Shown here: positions 10,168-24,288 of the stretch, one piece after another | Layout: the number at the start of each line of letters is the position of its first letter | Position numbering within the stretch: position 1 is the first letter of the stretch | From: Synechococcus sp. CS-1332 | GTDB lineage: Bacteria > Cyanobacteriota > Cyanobacteriia > PCC-6307 > Cyanobiaceae | Length of the DNA stretch: 64,000 bases | Direction of reading: 5' to 3' | NCBI RefSeq assembly: GCF_025127995.1 | Contig: NZ_JAHLYP010000052.1 | Span: 1-64,000 of the forward strand | Made by a program: the position numbers and the translations under genes | The notes under the pieces: generated by a model | The model's input: only the letters and a program-made list of their open reading frames with translations | The model's database searches: none | What the model was told of the DNA's origin: nothing

Positions 10168-11292
10168 AGTCGCTCAGCAGCAGCTGCAGGTAAGTCACCT
10201 TGCGCAACTTGACGTTGGCGGTGAGGGACATGCCCACCTGCAGCGGCAGAACCTTGCCGCTCTTGAGCTTCAGCTGCTGGGAGTTGAGTCGGATGTCCAC
10301 CGGAAAGCGGTAGAAGTTGTTCATCTGGTCCGGGGGCAGGGCGTCGGAGCCGATGCGCCGCACGGTGCCCTGCAGCACGCCGAAATCGGTGGCTGGGAAA
10401 GAATCGATGCTGATGTCAGCCGTTTTGCCCACCGTGACGAAACCGATCTCCCGGCTGGGCACCTCCACCCTCGCTTCCAGCTTGTCGAAGGGCACCACCT
10501 TCATCACCGGCTCGCTGGTCTGGGCCACGAACCCCCTGGAGCGGGGCTTGAGTTCGAACACCACACCGGCTTCCGGGGCCCGGATGACCTGATAGCGGAT
10601 GTTGACGTTGAGCTCGGTCAGCTTGCTGCGCAGGTCGGCCAGCTCGCTCTGGATTTCACGGATGCCCTGCTGCAGGATCGCCTGCTGGCGCAACCGGTCG
10701 ACGCCGGTTTCCTCCAGCTTCCCCTGCACCTCCTGCACCTTGTTGCGTTGGGAGAGGTATTGCAGTTCAGCCGTGGCGCCCTCCTTGTTGAGGGTCTCGA
10801 GGCGGCCAAGCACGTCCTTCTCGAGCACCAGGCTCTGGCGCAGCACCCGCTGCTCGGTGTCGTTGTACTGAAGGTACCGGGCGAGCTCCACCTGCTTGAG
10901 CCGCAGTTGCTGCTGCTTGTAGCGGATCGTCTGCTGCATGCTGCCCTGGCGATCGAGGGTGGTCTCGGTGTCGAGGCGCAGCAGCACCTGGCCCTTCTTC
11001 ACCCGCTCGCCCTCCTTGACCATCACCTGCTCCACCACGCCTCCCACCGGCATCTGGATGTCCTTCACCACCCCCAGGGGCTCGAGCTTGCCCGGGGCGG
11101 TGACGATCTCCTCGGTCTGGGCGAAGGCCAGCCAGCCAAGGCCGAACAGGGTGACCCCCATCAGGGTCCAGGTGATCGAGCGGGCCCAGAAGCGCGACTG
11201 CTGCAGCACCACGTCGTCGCTGTCGGTGTGGATGCTGCGCTCGAGGCTGTTCTGGGCCCGCCGCAGCAGGCTGCCTGGGGTGGGGGGAGCCA

Positions 11293-11293
<1 letters not shown>
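10133..11293 (-). CDS. HlyD-family membrane fusion protein of a type I secretion system
   Basis: 386 aa periplasmic adaptor. One transmembrane helix lies at about residues 37-60, followed by a lipoyl half (GKLEPLGVVKDIQMP), a long coiled coil (~115-245), the second lipoyl half (VIRAPEAGVVFELK) and a beta-barrel/membrane-proximal region. It should bridge the upstream ABC exporter and an outer-membrane TolC-type channel, which is not encoded here. Its ATG overlaps the stop of the exporter gene (TGATG), indicating translational coupling. It is the last gene of the minus-strand run starting at about 19.8 kb. Confidence 0.88.
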
Positions 11294-14234
<2,941 letters not shown>

Positions 14235-14238
<4 letters not shown>

Positions 14239-15044
14239 CGCCCCAGCCCCTGCCGCAGCTGCAGGGTCACTTCCTGATCCACCCATTCCTCAAACAGCTC
14301 CCGCGCCATCCGTTTCTGCATCTCGTTGTCGAAGCTGGCCGAGCGGAGCGTTTCCAGCCGCACCACCAGCCACCAGCGGTCGATGCGCAGGGGGGGATGG
14401 AGCTGGCCCGGGCGGCTGGTGCGCAGCAGCTCGGCCAGGGACGGATGGGCCTGCAGCAACGGCACTGGACCCACCACGCCCCGGGTGGAGCGCTCGGGCC
14501 CCTTGGCGTAGGTGGCGGCAAGTTCGGCGAAGTCGGCCTCCCCTTCGGCGATGCGCAGGTAGAGCTCCCGGGCCAGGGCTCCGTCCTCCACCCGCAGCAG
14601 GCTGTAGATCACCTGATCCAGCTGGTTCTTGCGGGCCAGGTAGCGCTGCTCGGCCCGGTGCAGGAAATGGTCCTGGCAGTGGTGCTCGATCCTGGTGGGC
14701 AGCTCCGCCTGCCAGAGCACATCAGCTTCCGAGAGTTCGTGCTTCTGCAGGTGGCTCTTCAGATCCTCGGCAGAGCGGATGCCATGGCTGGAACCCCAGG
14801 CCTGCTGGGCCTTCTGACGCTCCTCTTCCGTGAGGGTCACCGCCGCCACGGCCGTGGCGATCACCGACTGGCGCAGCAGGGGCAGCAGCAACTGGTGGCG
14901 GGCCAACTGGCGCCGCAGTTCCCCTGGAATCTCAGGCAGCGGCTCAACCTCCACCATCACCGGTGCGCTGGAGGCGCGCACGGGTGGATCGAGACTGATG
15001 TCGTGGTCCAAGGAGTGGGCGACGGCCACAGGATCGACTTTCAC
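14235..15044 (-). CDS. Parvulin-type peptidyl-prolyl isomerase (PpiC/SurA-like)
   Basis: 269 aa. Residues ~150-235 match the rotamase (PpiC) domain: ARELYLRIAEGEADFAELA, then KGPERSTRGVVGPVPL, and a final PPLRIDRWWLVVRLE strand. The N-terminal ~120 residues are helical and SurA-like. No signal peptide is seen, so the protein may stay cytoplasmic and help keep a type I substrate exportable. This is supported by the 4-base overlap with the ABC exporter start. Genes of this kind often sit next to HlyB/HlyD pairs in cyanobacteria. Confidence 0.8.
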
Positions 15045-15110
15045 GCAGGCATTCTGGGGCTGAACCGGCCGATCCAGATGTATCGGTGGCGGTTGTGCAA
15101 CGCCCGCAGC

Positions 15111-17297
15111 TCAGGAGCGGCGCAGGATCGGCTCGGCGCGAAACACGCTGCCGAGCAGCAGGAACAGCGCCTCGATGCTCCCCACCCGCTTCACCTTCTG
15201 GAACCAGGCGTTCTCGCCGTAGATGAGCTGAATCAGGGCGGCTTCCGTCTCGCGGGCCGGCATGTCGAAATTGAGTCCCAGCAGGTGGTGCTGGCGCAGC
15301 CGGCTGGTTCTCATCAGCCGGACGGGTAACTCCAGGTGGTACTGGGGCACCCGCAGCAGGCCCTGAATCTCCCCCTTCCCCGGGCCCGGGGTATTGAGCA
15401 ACAGGCTGGCCCCCTGCTCGGAGACATCGTTGGTGATGCCCCAGTACTCGGTGCCCTCCACTTCGAGGCAGGCCACCAGTCCCAGGGGGAAGCGGTCGGC
15501 CTGACGCCTGATCGGTTTGTCGATGCAGGCGAGCAGACAGATGAACATCAGGATGCCGTTGTACAGATTCCAGCCGAGCATCAGACTTTCGCCCTCGAAA
15601 AGAGATCTTGACCAGCGAATGTCCAGCAGGGGCAAGCCGTAATTCAAGATCAGTACGCCAACGAAGAGGAAGAGATAGGTGAGGAAAGGCCAGGCGAAAC
15701 GAAGGTCCAGGGTCTGCTTTGGATGATTGACGTCCTTGTTGGTCACCAGGCTGCCCACGGATCGGAAGGGTCGGAACAGGATCTGGGACATCCGTTTCAA
15801 TGCAGGGAAGCAGAACAGGGACTCATAGACTTCCGTCCAGAAATGAAAGTAATGGCCGTTGGTCTGCCAAGACGGCAGGAAATACAGCATGATCACGAAC
15901 GGAAGACCGTAGGCCATGTATTCCACCGGAGGAGCGGCAATCAAGGTGAAGCCGATCAGCATGGACAGCAGTGGGAAAATGATATAGACCGCTCGAAACA
16001 CCGGCGTCAATAGACTAAGAAAGAGATTCAGATAAAAGACCCGTTGCCAGAAATTTAATGTCTTCCAGATCGGGAGTTCTTTCGGGGAGGTGAACACTTG
16101 GACGTTGCCCTGCATCCAACGCAGGCGTTGTTCGAGGTAATCGCGGAAGGTTCGGGGCACCTCCCCCAGGCTCAGCACTTCATCCAGATAGATCATGCGC
16201 CAGCCACGGGTGAGCAGCCGGGTGCCGGTCTGGTTGTCTTCGACGATGCAATGGGTGACATAGCCACCGATGGCCTCCAGTGCGGATCGGCGGGCGAGAT
16301 AGGAGGTGCCACAGCAGACCACGGCGTTGAAGGGATCACGAATGACTTGGACATAGTGGAAGAAATAGTCCATGTCGTCGGGGACAAGGACGTCCAGGCC
16401 GAGATTGCGATTATGAAAATCAGAGTTGAAGTAGTGCTGCGGGGTTTGCACCAAGGCCACCTTGGGATCCTTGAAAAAGCCAACCGTGCGATCAAGGAAT
16501 CGGCTGAAGGGGATGAAGTCACAATCGAAAACGGCGATCAGATCACCGTGGGAGTGCGCCAAGGCGTAGTTGAGATTGCCGGCTTTGCGGTGCAGATTGT
16601 CCGGTCGGCTCAGGTACTGCACACCGAGCTCTTGAGCCAGGGCGGCGATGGCAGGGCGGTGGCCGTCATCGAGCACATAGATCGTCTTGTTGGCATACTG
16701 AATATTGGCGCATGCCATGATGCAGCGCCGAACCATGCGTGCAGATTCGTTGTAGGTTGGAATCCATAGGTCAACGCTGGGTTGATGCTCCTTTGCCCAG
16801 GCCAGAAGTTGATCCGCCTGGCGTCGCCGTTGCTCCGGCCTGTACTTCAGGGAGGGATAGAACTGCAGAGCGGATGTGAAAAGATATGTGAACTCACAGA
16901 GAAAGAAAATCAGGCTGAAAAAGAGGCTGACTGGGTGGGCTGAGTTGATGGTCGTCGCTCGCCAGATGAAGTAGCGAATCGCGAACAGCGACAGCAACAC
17001 CGTGGCCAGCAGATAGGAGGCAGGTCGCCTGGGCAGCAGGTTCGCCCCCAGGCAGATCCCCACCGCCAGGGCCAGGGGCAGCAGCACATCCACCCACACA
17101 TCCCGCACCTGCCAGAGCTCGGGCAGAACCCGAAAACTCAGCGGATTGAGAAGCCCGATCGCCACCACCGAAAACTGCAGATTGGCCAGCAGCACCGCCA
17201 TAACCAGGCTGGCCCCGGAGAGCAGCAGCACCATCCAGACCCACGGCGAGATCCTCGTGTTGCCCGTGGGATCCGTAAACGAGTGGAGGAACTTCAT
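15111..17297 (-). CDS. bcsA: Cellulose synthase catalytic subunit with C-terminal PilZ domain (BcsA-like)
   Basis: 728 aa processive family 2 glycosyltransferase that would polymerise UDP-glucose and extrude beta-1,4-glucan. Three or four helices precede the catalytic domain. Catalytic signatures are DDG at 210-212, DCD at 258-260, VED at 352-354 (the TED position) and QRLRW at 390-394. More helices follow, then a PilZ domain with an RRQADR arm and an NDVSEQGASL motif, the two elements that bind c-di-GMP. Base composition is more AT-rich in the middle of the gene. The start ATG overlaps the stop of the upstream HlyD-like gene by 4 bases. The pairing resembles the XcsA/XcsB cellulose system described in Thermosynechococcus. 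Confidence 0.9.
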   Translation of the reverse strand: MKFLHSFTDPTGNTRISPWVWMVLLLSGASLVMAVLLANLQFSVVAIGLLNPLSFRVLPELWQVRDVWVDVLLPLALAVGICLGANLLPRRPASYLLATVLLSLFAIRYFIWRATTINSAHPVSLFFSLIFFLCEFTYLFTSALQFYPSLKYRPEQRRRQADQLLAWAKEHQPSVDLWIPTYNESARMVRRCIMACANIQYANKTIYVLDDGHRPAIAALAQELGVQYLSRPDNLHRKAGNLNYALAHSHGDLIAVFDCDFIPFSRFLDRTVGFFKDPKVALVQTPQHYFNSDFHNRNLGLDVLVPDDMDYFFHYVQVIRDPFNAVVCCGTSYLARRSALEAIGGYVTHCIVEDNQTGTRLLTRGWRMIYLDEVLSLGEVPRTFRDYLEQRLRWMQGNVQVFTSPKELPIWKTLNFWQRVFYLNLFLSLLTPVFRAVYIIFPLLSMLIGFTLIAAPPVEYMAYGLPFVIMLYFLPSWQTNGHYFHFWTEVYESLFCFPALKRMSQILFRPFRSVGSLVTNKDVNHPKQTLDLRFAWPFLTYLFLFVGVLILNYGLPLLDIRWSRSLFEGESLMLGWNLYNGILMFICLLACIDKPIRRQADRFPLGLVACLEVEGTEYWGITNDVSEQGASLLLNTPGPGKGEIQGLLRVPQYHLELPVRLMRTSRLRQHHLLGLNFDMPARETEAALIQLIYGENAWFQKVKRVGSIEALFLLLGSVFRAEPILRRS

Positions 17298-18565
17298 CGT
17301 TCGAAGCTGACCTTCGCCGTGAAGCCCACGTAGCAGAACTCCCCAGGAGGAGCCGGAAAGTCATTGAGGATGCGGATCTTCACTTCGCTTTCCCTGGCCA
17401 GATTGATCGGCACCGGTTGGGGAGCTTCCTCGCCCAGTTGGGTACGGCCGATGCCGGAGCGGATCCCGATCACTTCGCCGCGCAGTTTGTCCCGGCTGCC
17501 CACCAGCTCGATCCTGGCCTTGCTGCCCAGACGAATTCGGTTGAGATCGTTTTCCGCCACCGTGGTTGTCAGCCAGCGCTGGCTGCAGTCGATCATCTGG
17601 ATCACTGTCTGCATCGCGTCGACGGAATCTCCCCTCTGCGCCCCCAGCTGCCACACCACAGCCTTCCGGGGACTGACAAGACGGGCCAGGTTGCGTTCCT
17701 GCCATTCCTTCTTGGCCACCGTCAGCTGCAGCTCCAGACCATTGACCTGGAAGGTCTGGGTGCGGAGATCCCCTTCGGCGTTCTCCAGGGCGATGGTGGC
17801 CTCCTGAAGCCGCACCACTGGATCGGAGTTGCTGCGGTTGTTGCGCAGGGTGAGGTCGTTTTTGGAGGCCTGCAGAACGGCCACCTGGCCGGCCAGCTGG
17901 GCTTCAAGGCCCCGCACCTCCCGAGCACGTTGCTGCTCGGTGGTGCGGGCCCGATCGACCACGTTGGCGGCCACGGCGCCGGCCCGGAACAGCGTGTCCT
18001 GCCGCACGGTTTCCCTGCTGGCGAAGGCGAGTTCCTTACGGGCCCGGTCCAACGCGAAGCCGAGGCCGTCCCGTTCGCTCTGGTCGCGGGAGATTTCCAG
18101 GCTGCGTTGCTGTCTGGCGTCCAGGTTCAGCTGCTTCACGAGCTTCTTGCGCAGATCCCGGCGTGTCCGCAGTTCCTCAAGCCGGCCCCGCGCCGTGGAC
18201 AGCTGGGTTTCGAGCGCCGTGAGGGCGTCTTTTGGAGCCCTCGGATTCACCACGATCGCCAGGGTCTGGCCGGGGCGGACCTCCACGCCTGTCCCCACTG
18301 TGAGGCTTTCCAGGGTGCCGGTGACCGGACTTCTCAGCACGATCGGGGTGGCATTGATGACCGCATCGCGCGAGCGTGCGGTGAAGAAATTGATCACGAT
18401 GGCCAGGGCCGTGATCAGCAGCCCAGCGGAGATCAACAGGATGGTGAGATCGGCCCTTCGGGAGCTGGGGATCGCGTCGTCCTCATCCGTCGCTGGGGCG
18501 TCAGGCTCAGGACCGGCGGCTCCCGCGGGTTCTAGGTCGTTCGCGCCAGCGGAAGACGAAGACAT
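17294..18565 (-). CDS. HlyD-like adaptor partnered with cellulose synthase
   Basis: 423 aa. A 35-residue acidic, Pro/Ala-rich cytoplasmic tail is followed by one transmembrane helix (~40-62), a lipoyl half (VLRSPVTGTLESLTVG), a very long coiled coil (~105-320), and a second lipoyl half with the RLVSPRKAVVWQLGAQRGD segment. The stop overlaps the start of the cellulose synthase, so the two are coupled. In the tripartite Xcs model from Thermosynechococcus, an HlyD-like protein replaces BcsB/BcsC as the periplasmic conduit for cellulose. That role is a reasonable inference here, and no bcsB or bcsC is in the window. Confidence 0.82.
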   Translation of the reverse strand: MSSSSAGANDLEPAGAAGPEPDAPATDEDDAIPSSRRADLTILLISAGLLITALAIVINFFTARSRDAVINATPIVLRSPVTGTLESLTVGTGVEVRPGQTLAIVVNPRAPKDALTALETQLSTARGRLEELRTRRDLRKKLVKQLNLDARQQRSLEISRDQSERDGLGFALDRARKELAFASRETVRQDTLFRAGAVAANVVDRARTTEQQRAREVRGLEAQLAGQVAVLQASKNDLTLRNNRSNSDPVVRLQEATIALENAEGDLRTQTFQVNGLELQLTVAKKEWQERNLARLVSPRKAVVWQLGAQRGDSVDAMQTVIQMIDCSQRWLTTTVAENDLNRIRLGSKARIELVGSRDKLRGEVIGIRSGIGRTQLGEEAPQPVPINLARESEVKIRILNDFPAPPGEFCYVGFTAKVSFER

Positions 18566-18599
18566 CCCGGAGGTTCACGGTGTGATTTTGACTCTATCA

Positions 18600-18646
18600 G
18601 GACAGCACTTTGTCCCATGAATATGCGCTTACATGGCTCATTCATG
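18600..18646. promoter_or_regulatory. Two adjacent dyad symmetries upstream of the HlyD/cellulose synthase genes
   Basis: GGACA-N6-TGTCC spans 18600-18615 and is followed directly by CATGAAT-N17-ATTCATG at 18616-18646. They lie 35-81 bases upstream of the HlyD-like ATG, in an AT-richer gap between it and the GH10 gene. They could be operator half-sites or leader hairpins. No regulator is identified. Confidence 0.4.
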
Positions 18647-18685
18647 CGGACTTCACTTGTTTTTTGTGACCCTGATCTGACTGGT

Positions 18686-19756
18686 TCACGGCTTGTCCAA
18701 GGCCGCCATTATAGCCAATGTTGCTGGTTTGGCCTGGTTGTTTTCATCGAAGGGCAACGGCCGTTGTGGCAGACCATCGGCCCTGGGTAGGAATGCATTC
18801 AGCCAGGTGGTGCGATCACTCAATCCCCAGCTGGTGATCAGCTTCAGCCTGGGTTCCGGCAGGACCGCCGCCAGGAAGGCGGTGTAGACCGCCGCCACGG
18901 CGCGGTCCCGCTCCGGGATGGCCGCCGGCAGTTCCCGGTCGTTCACATCCAGTTCGGTCACGTAGATGTCCAGATTCAAAGCCGCCAGCTCCCGCAGGAA
19001 GGTGGGCAGGGTGCGGAAGGTGGTGGGCCCGCTGCCGTTGGCGTACAGATGGGCCTGAAGCCCCACGGCATTCAGGGGAACGCCGCGATCGCGCAGCTGG
19101 CGCAGAAGGGCCAGGAACGAGCGGCGCTTGGCTGCCGTCTTGGCGTCATCACCCTCCAGCCCGTACTCGTTGATCACCAGGGCCGCTGCAGGATCGCTCT
19201 GATGGGCCAGGGTCAGGGCGCGGGCGATGTAATCGGGGCCCAGCCGCTCCAGCCAGAGGCTGCGGCGCAGGCCCGTGCCGTCGTCGGCGATGGGTTCGTT
19301 CACCACATCCCACGACGGCAGCTGGCCGCGGTAGTGGCCCACCACGGTGCGGATGTAGGTCGCCAGGGCCTTGTCCAGGTCCGCGGCCGGAAGGGCCTTG
19401 ACCCAGGCCGGCAACTGCTCATGCCACAGCAAGGTGTGGCCCCGCATCGCCAGCCCGTGCTCGCGGGCGAAGGCCAGCAGCCGGTCCGGGGCGCTGAAAT
19501 CGAAGCGGCCGGGCGCCGCCTCCACCCCATCCCACTTCAGCTCCGATTCGGGCACGATCAGGCCGCTCTGGCTGGTCACCAGGCGCCGCAGGCCGGGGTC
19601 CTTGAGCTGCTCATTCGTGACGGCGGTGCCCCAACGCAGCTTGCGCGCCGCCGCCAACCCCTGCAGGGTCGGGGACGACCCCGGCGGCAAGGCCCGCGCC
19701 ACGCTCCAGCCCAGGATCCCCACGACGGCGAGCAGGATCAGTGGCCGTCGTCGCAT
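18686..19756 (-). CDS. Glycoside hydrolase family 10 (endo-beta-1,4-xylanase type)
   Basis: 356 aa from the ATG at 19756; an upstream in-frame GTG at 19783 is less likely. The N-terminus is a signal peptide (MRRRPLILLAVVGILGW, cleavage near ARA), so the enzyme is exported. GH10 hallmarks are HTLLWHEQLPAWV, the acid/base glutamate in WDVVNEP, INEYGLE, and the nucleophile glutamate in YVTELDVND, with a SWGLSDR tryptophan motif near the end. GH10 enzymes cut beta-1,4-xylan and sometimes cellulose. Its position before HlyD-cellulose synthase suggests a role in trimming or releasing the nascent glucan, where other cellulose operons carry an endoglucanase. Confidence 0.87.
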   Translation of the reverse strand: MRRRPLILLAVVGILGWSVARALPPGSSPTLQGLAAARKLRWGTAVTNEQLKDPGLRRLVTSQSGLIVPESELKWDGVEAAPGRFDFSAPDRLLAFAREHGLAMRGHTLLWHEQLPAWVKALPAADLDKALATYIRTVVGHYRGQLPSWDVVNEPIADDGTGLRRSLWLERLGPDYIARALTLAHQSDPAAALVINEYGLEGDDAKTAAKRRSFLALLRQLRDRGVPLNAVGLQAHLYANGSGPTTFRTLPTFLRELAALNLDIYVTELDVNDRELPAAIPERDRAVAAVYTAFLAAVLPEPRLKLITSWGLSDRTTWLNAFLPRADGLPQRPLPFDENNQAKPATLAIMAALDKP

Positions 19757-19828
19757 GGCCTGGCTGCAGACGTGCCCCTCCACTCTGACGGGTGACTCCG
19801 ACAGGGACGCCGGACGAGCAGAAACCGT

Positions 19829-21937
<2,109 letters not shown>

Positions 21938-22360
21938 TCAGGCGGCCGCCAGCCGGGTGATGCGATCCACCCGCCAGGCTTCTTCCACTTTCACGAACGT
22001 GAAGTCCAGCGGCAGTTCCTCCTTGCCGTCGGTCTTGAGCTTGACCGTCAGGATCACCTGGCCCTCCTGCAGCCTGGGGCGGCCGGACTTGAGGTTGCGG
22101 TACTTGTTGAGCTGCAGCCCGACCAGGAAGCGGATGAACTGCTGGCGGTTGACGTGGGAGCGGTAGTTGCGGGTGGTGAGCAGGTAGGCCCCGTCCACCT
22201 GGCCGGAGGCCACCTGGGTGAAGAACTGCTTGATCAGCGGATTGATGCCCCGGGCGCTGAGCACCAGCCGGACCGCCGAGATGGTCCAGTACAGAAGCAA
22301 GCCACCGGCTCCCGCCAGCAGGAGCTTGGAGCCGATGTCGCGGGCCAGTCCCCAGTCCAT
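21938..22360 (-). CDS. Small membrane-anchored conserved protein (DUF4864/Tim44-like fold possible)
   Basis: 140 aa from the ATG at 22360. One transmembrane helix (~12-30) is followed by an alpha+beta domain with a YLLTTRNYRSHVNRQQF segment and two long strands (GQVILTVKLKTDG, LDFTFVKVEEAWRVDRI). This pattern resembles NTF2/DUF4864-type domains, which are often of unknown function in cyanobacteria. It lies on the same strand as ligA with three bases between stop and start, so the two are probably cotranscribed. The family assignment is tentative. Confidence 0.65.
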   Translation of the reverse strand: MDWGLARDIGSKLLLAGAGGLLLYWTISAVRLVLSARGINPLIKQFFTQVASGQVDGAYLLTTRNYRSHVNRQQFIRFLVGLQLNKYRNLKSGRPRLQEGQVILTVKLKTDGKEELPLDFTFVKVEEAWRVDRITRLAAA

Positions 22361-22421
22361 GGTGATCCCATCCGTTCGCAGCGTTGCAGAGTCTGACGGA
22401 CGACCCCACCAGAATGGGCCG

Positions 22422-22964
22422 ATGCCCCTGGAACCGCTGCTGCCCCTGTTCCACCGGCTCAATCGCGAGCACTTCGACGGCCAGCTCACCCGCGACGACC
22501 GGCCGCTGGTGGACGTGCGCTGGAGCGATGGCCGTCTCACCCGCACCGCCGGCTTCTACCGGCGGGGGCGTCTGGCCGACGGGCGTGACCTCTGCGAGAT
22601 CGTCCTCTCCCGGCCCCTGCTGGAGCCGTTGCCCCGCCAGGCCACCCTGGGCACCCTGTGCCACGAAATGATCCACGCCTGGGTGGACCGGGTGCTGGTC
22701 GTGCAGGAAGTGCACGGCCCCCAGTTCCGGGCCCGGATGGCGGCGATCAACCAGGCCCAGGACGGCTTTCAGGTGAGCCTGCGGCACCGCTACCCCCTGC
22801 CGGTGCCCGCCAGCCGCTGGATCGCTCGCTGCCCGCGCTGCGACAGCCGGACGCCCTACCAGCGCCGCCGTCAGGGCCTGGCCTGCCGTCACTGCTGCGA
22901 GCGCCTCCATGGCGGCCGCTGGGATGCGAGCTGTCTGCTGGTGTTTGAACCCAACACCGCCTAG
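22422..22964 (+). CDS. SprT-like zinc metalloprotease-fold protein
   Basis: 180 aa. The metal motif HEMIHAW lies near residue 82, followed by a third His in EVHGPQFRARM, as in SprT/Spartan domains. The C-terminal part carries two Cys pairs (CPRC and CRHCC) forming a zinc ribbon. SprT proteins are putative DNA-protein-crosslink or general proteases; the bacterial substrate is not known. It is transcribed divergently from the small membrane protein gene (61 bases apart). Confidence 0.8.
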   Translation: MPLEPLLPLFHRLNREHFDGQLTRDDRPLVDVRWSDGRLTRTAGFYRRGRLADGRDLCEIVLSRPLLEPLPRQATLGTLCHEMIHAWVDRVLVVQEVHGPQFRARMAAINQAQDGFQVSLRHRYPLPVPASRWIARCPRCDSRTPYQRRRQGLACRHCCERLHGGRWDASCLLVFEPNTA

Positions 22965-22988
22965 GTTCTGGCGCAGGTGTTGGGGCCG

Positions 22989-23084
22989 ATGGCGACGTTT
23001 CTGTGGACCCTGGAGTGGGGAGGCTTCACCATTGCGCTGGTGGGAATCGGGCGGGAGCACTGGCTGTCCGGCCGGCGCCGTTAA
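22989..23084 (+). CDS. Possible 31-aa single-helix membrane peptide
   Basis: ATG-to-TAA frame of 31 codons: a hydrophobic stretch (TIALVGIGREHWL) ending in an RRR tail. It lies between the SprT-like gene and the next gene on the same strand, and ends 9 bases before the latter. Length, helix and positive tail fit a small membrane protein. I recognise no family and no strong ribosome site, so it may be chance. Confidence 0.3.
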   Translation: MATFLWTLEWGGFTIALVGIGREHWLSGRRR

Positions 23085-23093
23085 AATTTCCAT

Positions 23094-23699
23094 ATGCCTA
23101 CGACGGATCAGGGCTACGGCCGCGAACGGGATCCCTCCCGGCGGCCAAGGGGCGGAACCGACCCCTTCGATCAACGGGTCGATCGCTGGGTGACGGCCGG
23201 CCGTCAGTTCGTCGAAGGGGTGGCCGGTTCACGGCCCGGCGGCCGGCCGGCGCCGCGGGGAGCCGAAGGCCGCCCCCAGCTGCGACCGCGCATGGACGAG
23301 CTCGGCCGCTGGGTGGAAGGACGCCTCGATTGGCTCCTTGATGACGGAGACGACTGGCGTGAGCCGTGGCAGGAGTCCGGGCGCAACAACGTGGAGGCGT
23401 CACCGCCACCACCGCAGCAGCCATCGGTCACACCGGTTCGCCCGCGCCGCCAGGGGTTGGAGGCGGTGTCGCGGCGCGTCCGGCCAGGGTCTCTCCCACC
23501 CCAGCCCCTGGGCCCTGAACAACGGCCCAGCCATGCACCCGGCGAGGGCGACGACGGCGACTGGCCCGATGACGCCAGCTTCAGCCTGCCCCGCTGGCAA
23601 CGGCCTGCGCCGGGCGGGAGTTCCGCCTCCCCGGAGCCGCCGGCCACACCGGCGGCCGAAGGCAGGCCCTTGCCGCGCTCCAGCCGCCGGCGCACCTGA
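23094..23699 (+). CDS. Conserved hypothetical, Pro/Arg-rich cyanobacterial protein
   Basis: 201 aa. The N-terminal ~80 residues hold an ordered, repeated theme: FDQRVDRWVTAGRQFVEGVAG and, after a basic linker, ELGRWVEGRLDWLLDD. Both look like amphipathic helices. The rest is a low-complexity Pro/Arg/Gly tail, probably disordered. I recognise no catalytic motif. The start ATG follows a short AT-rich stretch. Codon and base use match the neighbours. Confidence 0.6.
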   Translation: MPTTDQGYGRERDPSRRPRGGTDPFDQRVDRWVTAGRQFVEGVAGSRPGGRPAPRGAEGRPQLRPRMDELGRWVEGRLDWLLDDGDDWREPWQESGRNNVEASPPPPQQPSVTPVRPRRQGLEAVSRRVRPGSLPPQPLGPEQRPSHAPGEGDDGDWPDDASFSLPRWQRPAPGGSSASPEPPATPAAEGRPLPRSSRRRT

Positions 23700-23757
23700 G
23701 CCGGGAACACCGCCACTTTGGGCGGAAGTGGGTTAGGAATACGCCGTAATCGAGAGG

Positions 23758-24288
23758 ATGACGACGATGAGCAGCCTGGTGGTCGTTGGATTTCCGTCCG
23801 TGGCGGAAGCGGACCAGGTCCGGCGTCAGTTGGTGGAGATCCAGAAGGAGGAACTCATCGCCCTGGAAGATGCCGTGGTGGTGGAAGCGGAACCGGATGG
23901 CAAGGTGCGCCTGCACCAGTCGCTGAACCTCACCAAAGCGGGTGCCCTTGGCGGTGGCTTCTGGGGCACCCTCGTGGGCCTGCTGTTCCTCAATCCCCTG
24001 CTTGGCGCCGCCGTGGGTGTGGGTCTGGGGGCCGCTTCAGGCTCCCTTTCCGATCTGGGTATCAATGACGGCTTCATGCGCGAGGTGGGAGAAACTCTCC
24101 CCCCCGGCAGTGCGGCCCTCTGCCTGCTGCTGCGCGACGCCACTCCCGATCGGCTGATCGATCGCCTGAGGATTCACGCCCCCCACGCCAAGCTGCTGCG
24201 CACCAACCTCAGCACGACCGACGAGGATCGGCTGCGTCAGATGCTCGAGCAGGCGAGCAAGCAGGCCCAGGGACTGCGGTTGTCCTGA
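23758..24288 (+). CDS. DUF1269 family membrane-associated protein
   Basis: 176 aa. The N-terminal alpha/beta segment (SLVVVGFPSVAEADQVRRQL, then EDAVVV) is followed by a Gly-rich hydrophobic hairpin (GGGFWGTLVGLLFLNPLLGAAVG) and a GINDGFMREVGETLPPGSAAL segment. This is the DUF1269 layout of a ferredoxin-like domain with a glycine-zipper insert. The function is unknown; members are often stress-linked. GAGAGG is immediately before the ATG; the second ATG at 23767 is also possible. The 3' end overlaps the convergent gene by 80 bases. Confidence 0.8.
   Translation: MTTMSSLVVVGFPSVAEADQVRRQLVEIQKEELIALEDAVVVEAEPDGKVRLHQSLNLTKAGALGGGFWGTLVGLLFLNPLLGAAVGVGLGAASGSLSDLGINDGFMREVGETLPPGSAALCLLLRDATPDRLIDRLRIHAPHAKLLRTNLSTTDEDRLRQMLEQASKQAQGLRLS

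Noticed and set aside
18652-18668. TCAC-N9-GTGA as a CRP-type site
   Set aside because: The half-sites are inverted relative to the CRP consensus (GTGA-N6-TCAC) and the spacing is wrong.
18569-18692. GGTTCACGG occurring on both sides of the GH10-HlyD gap as a possible repeat pair
   Set aside because: Only 9 bases match, and one copy is inside coding sequence at the GH10 stop. This is likely chance.
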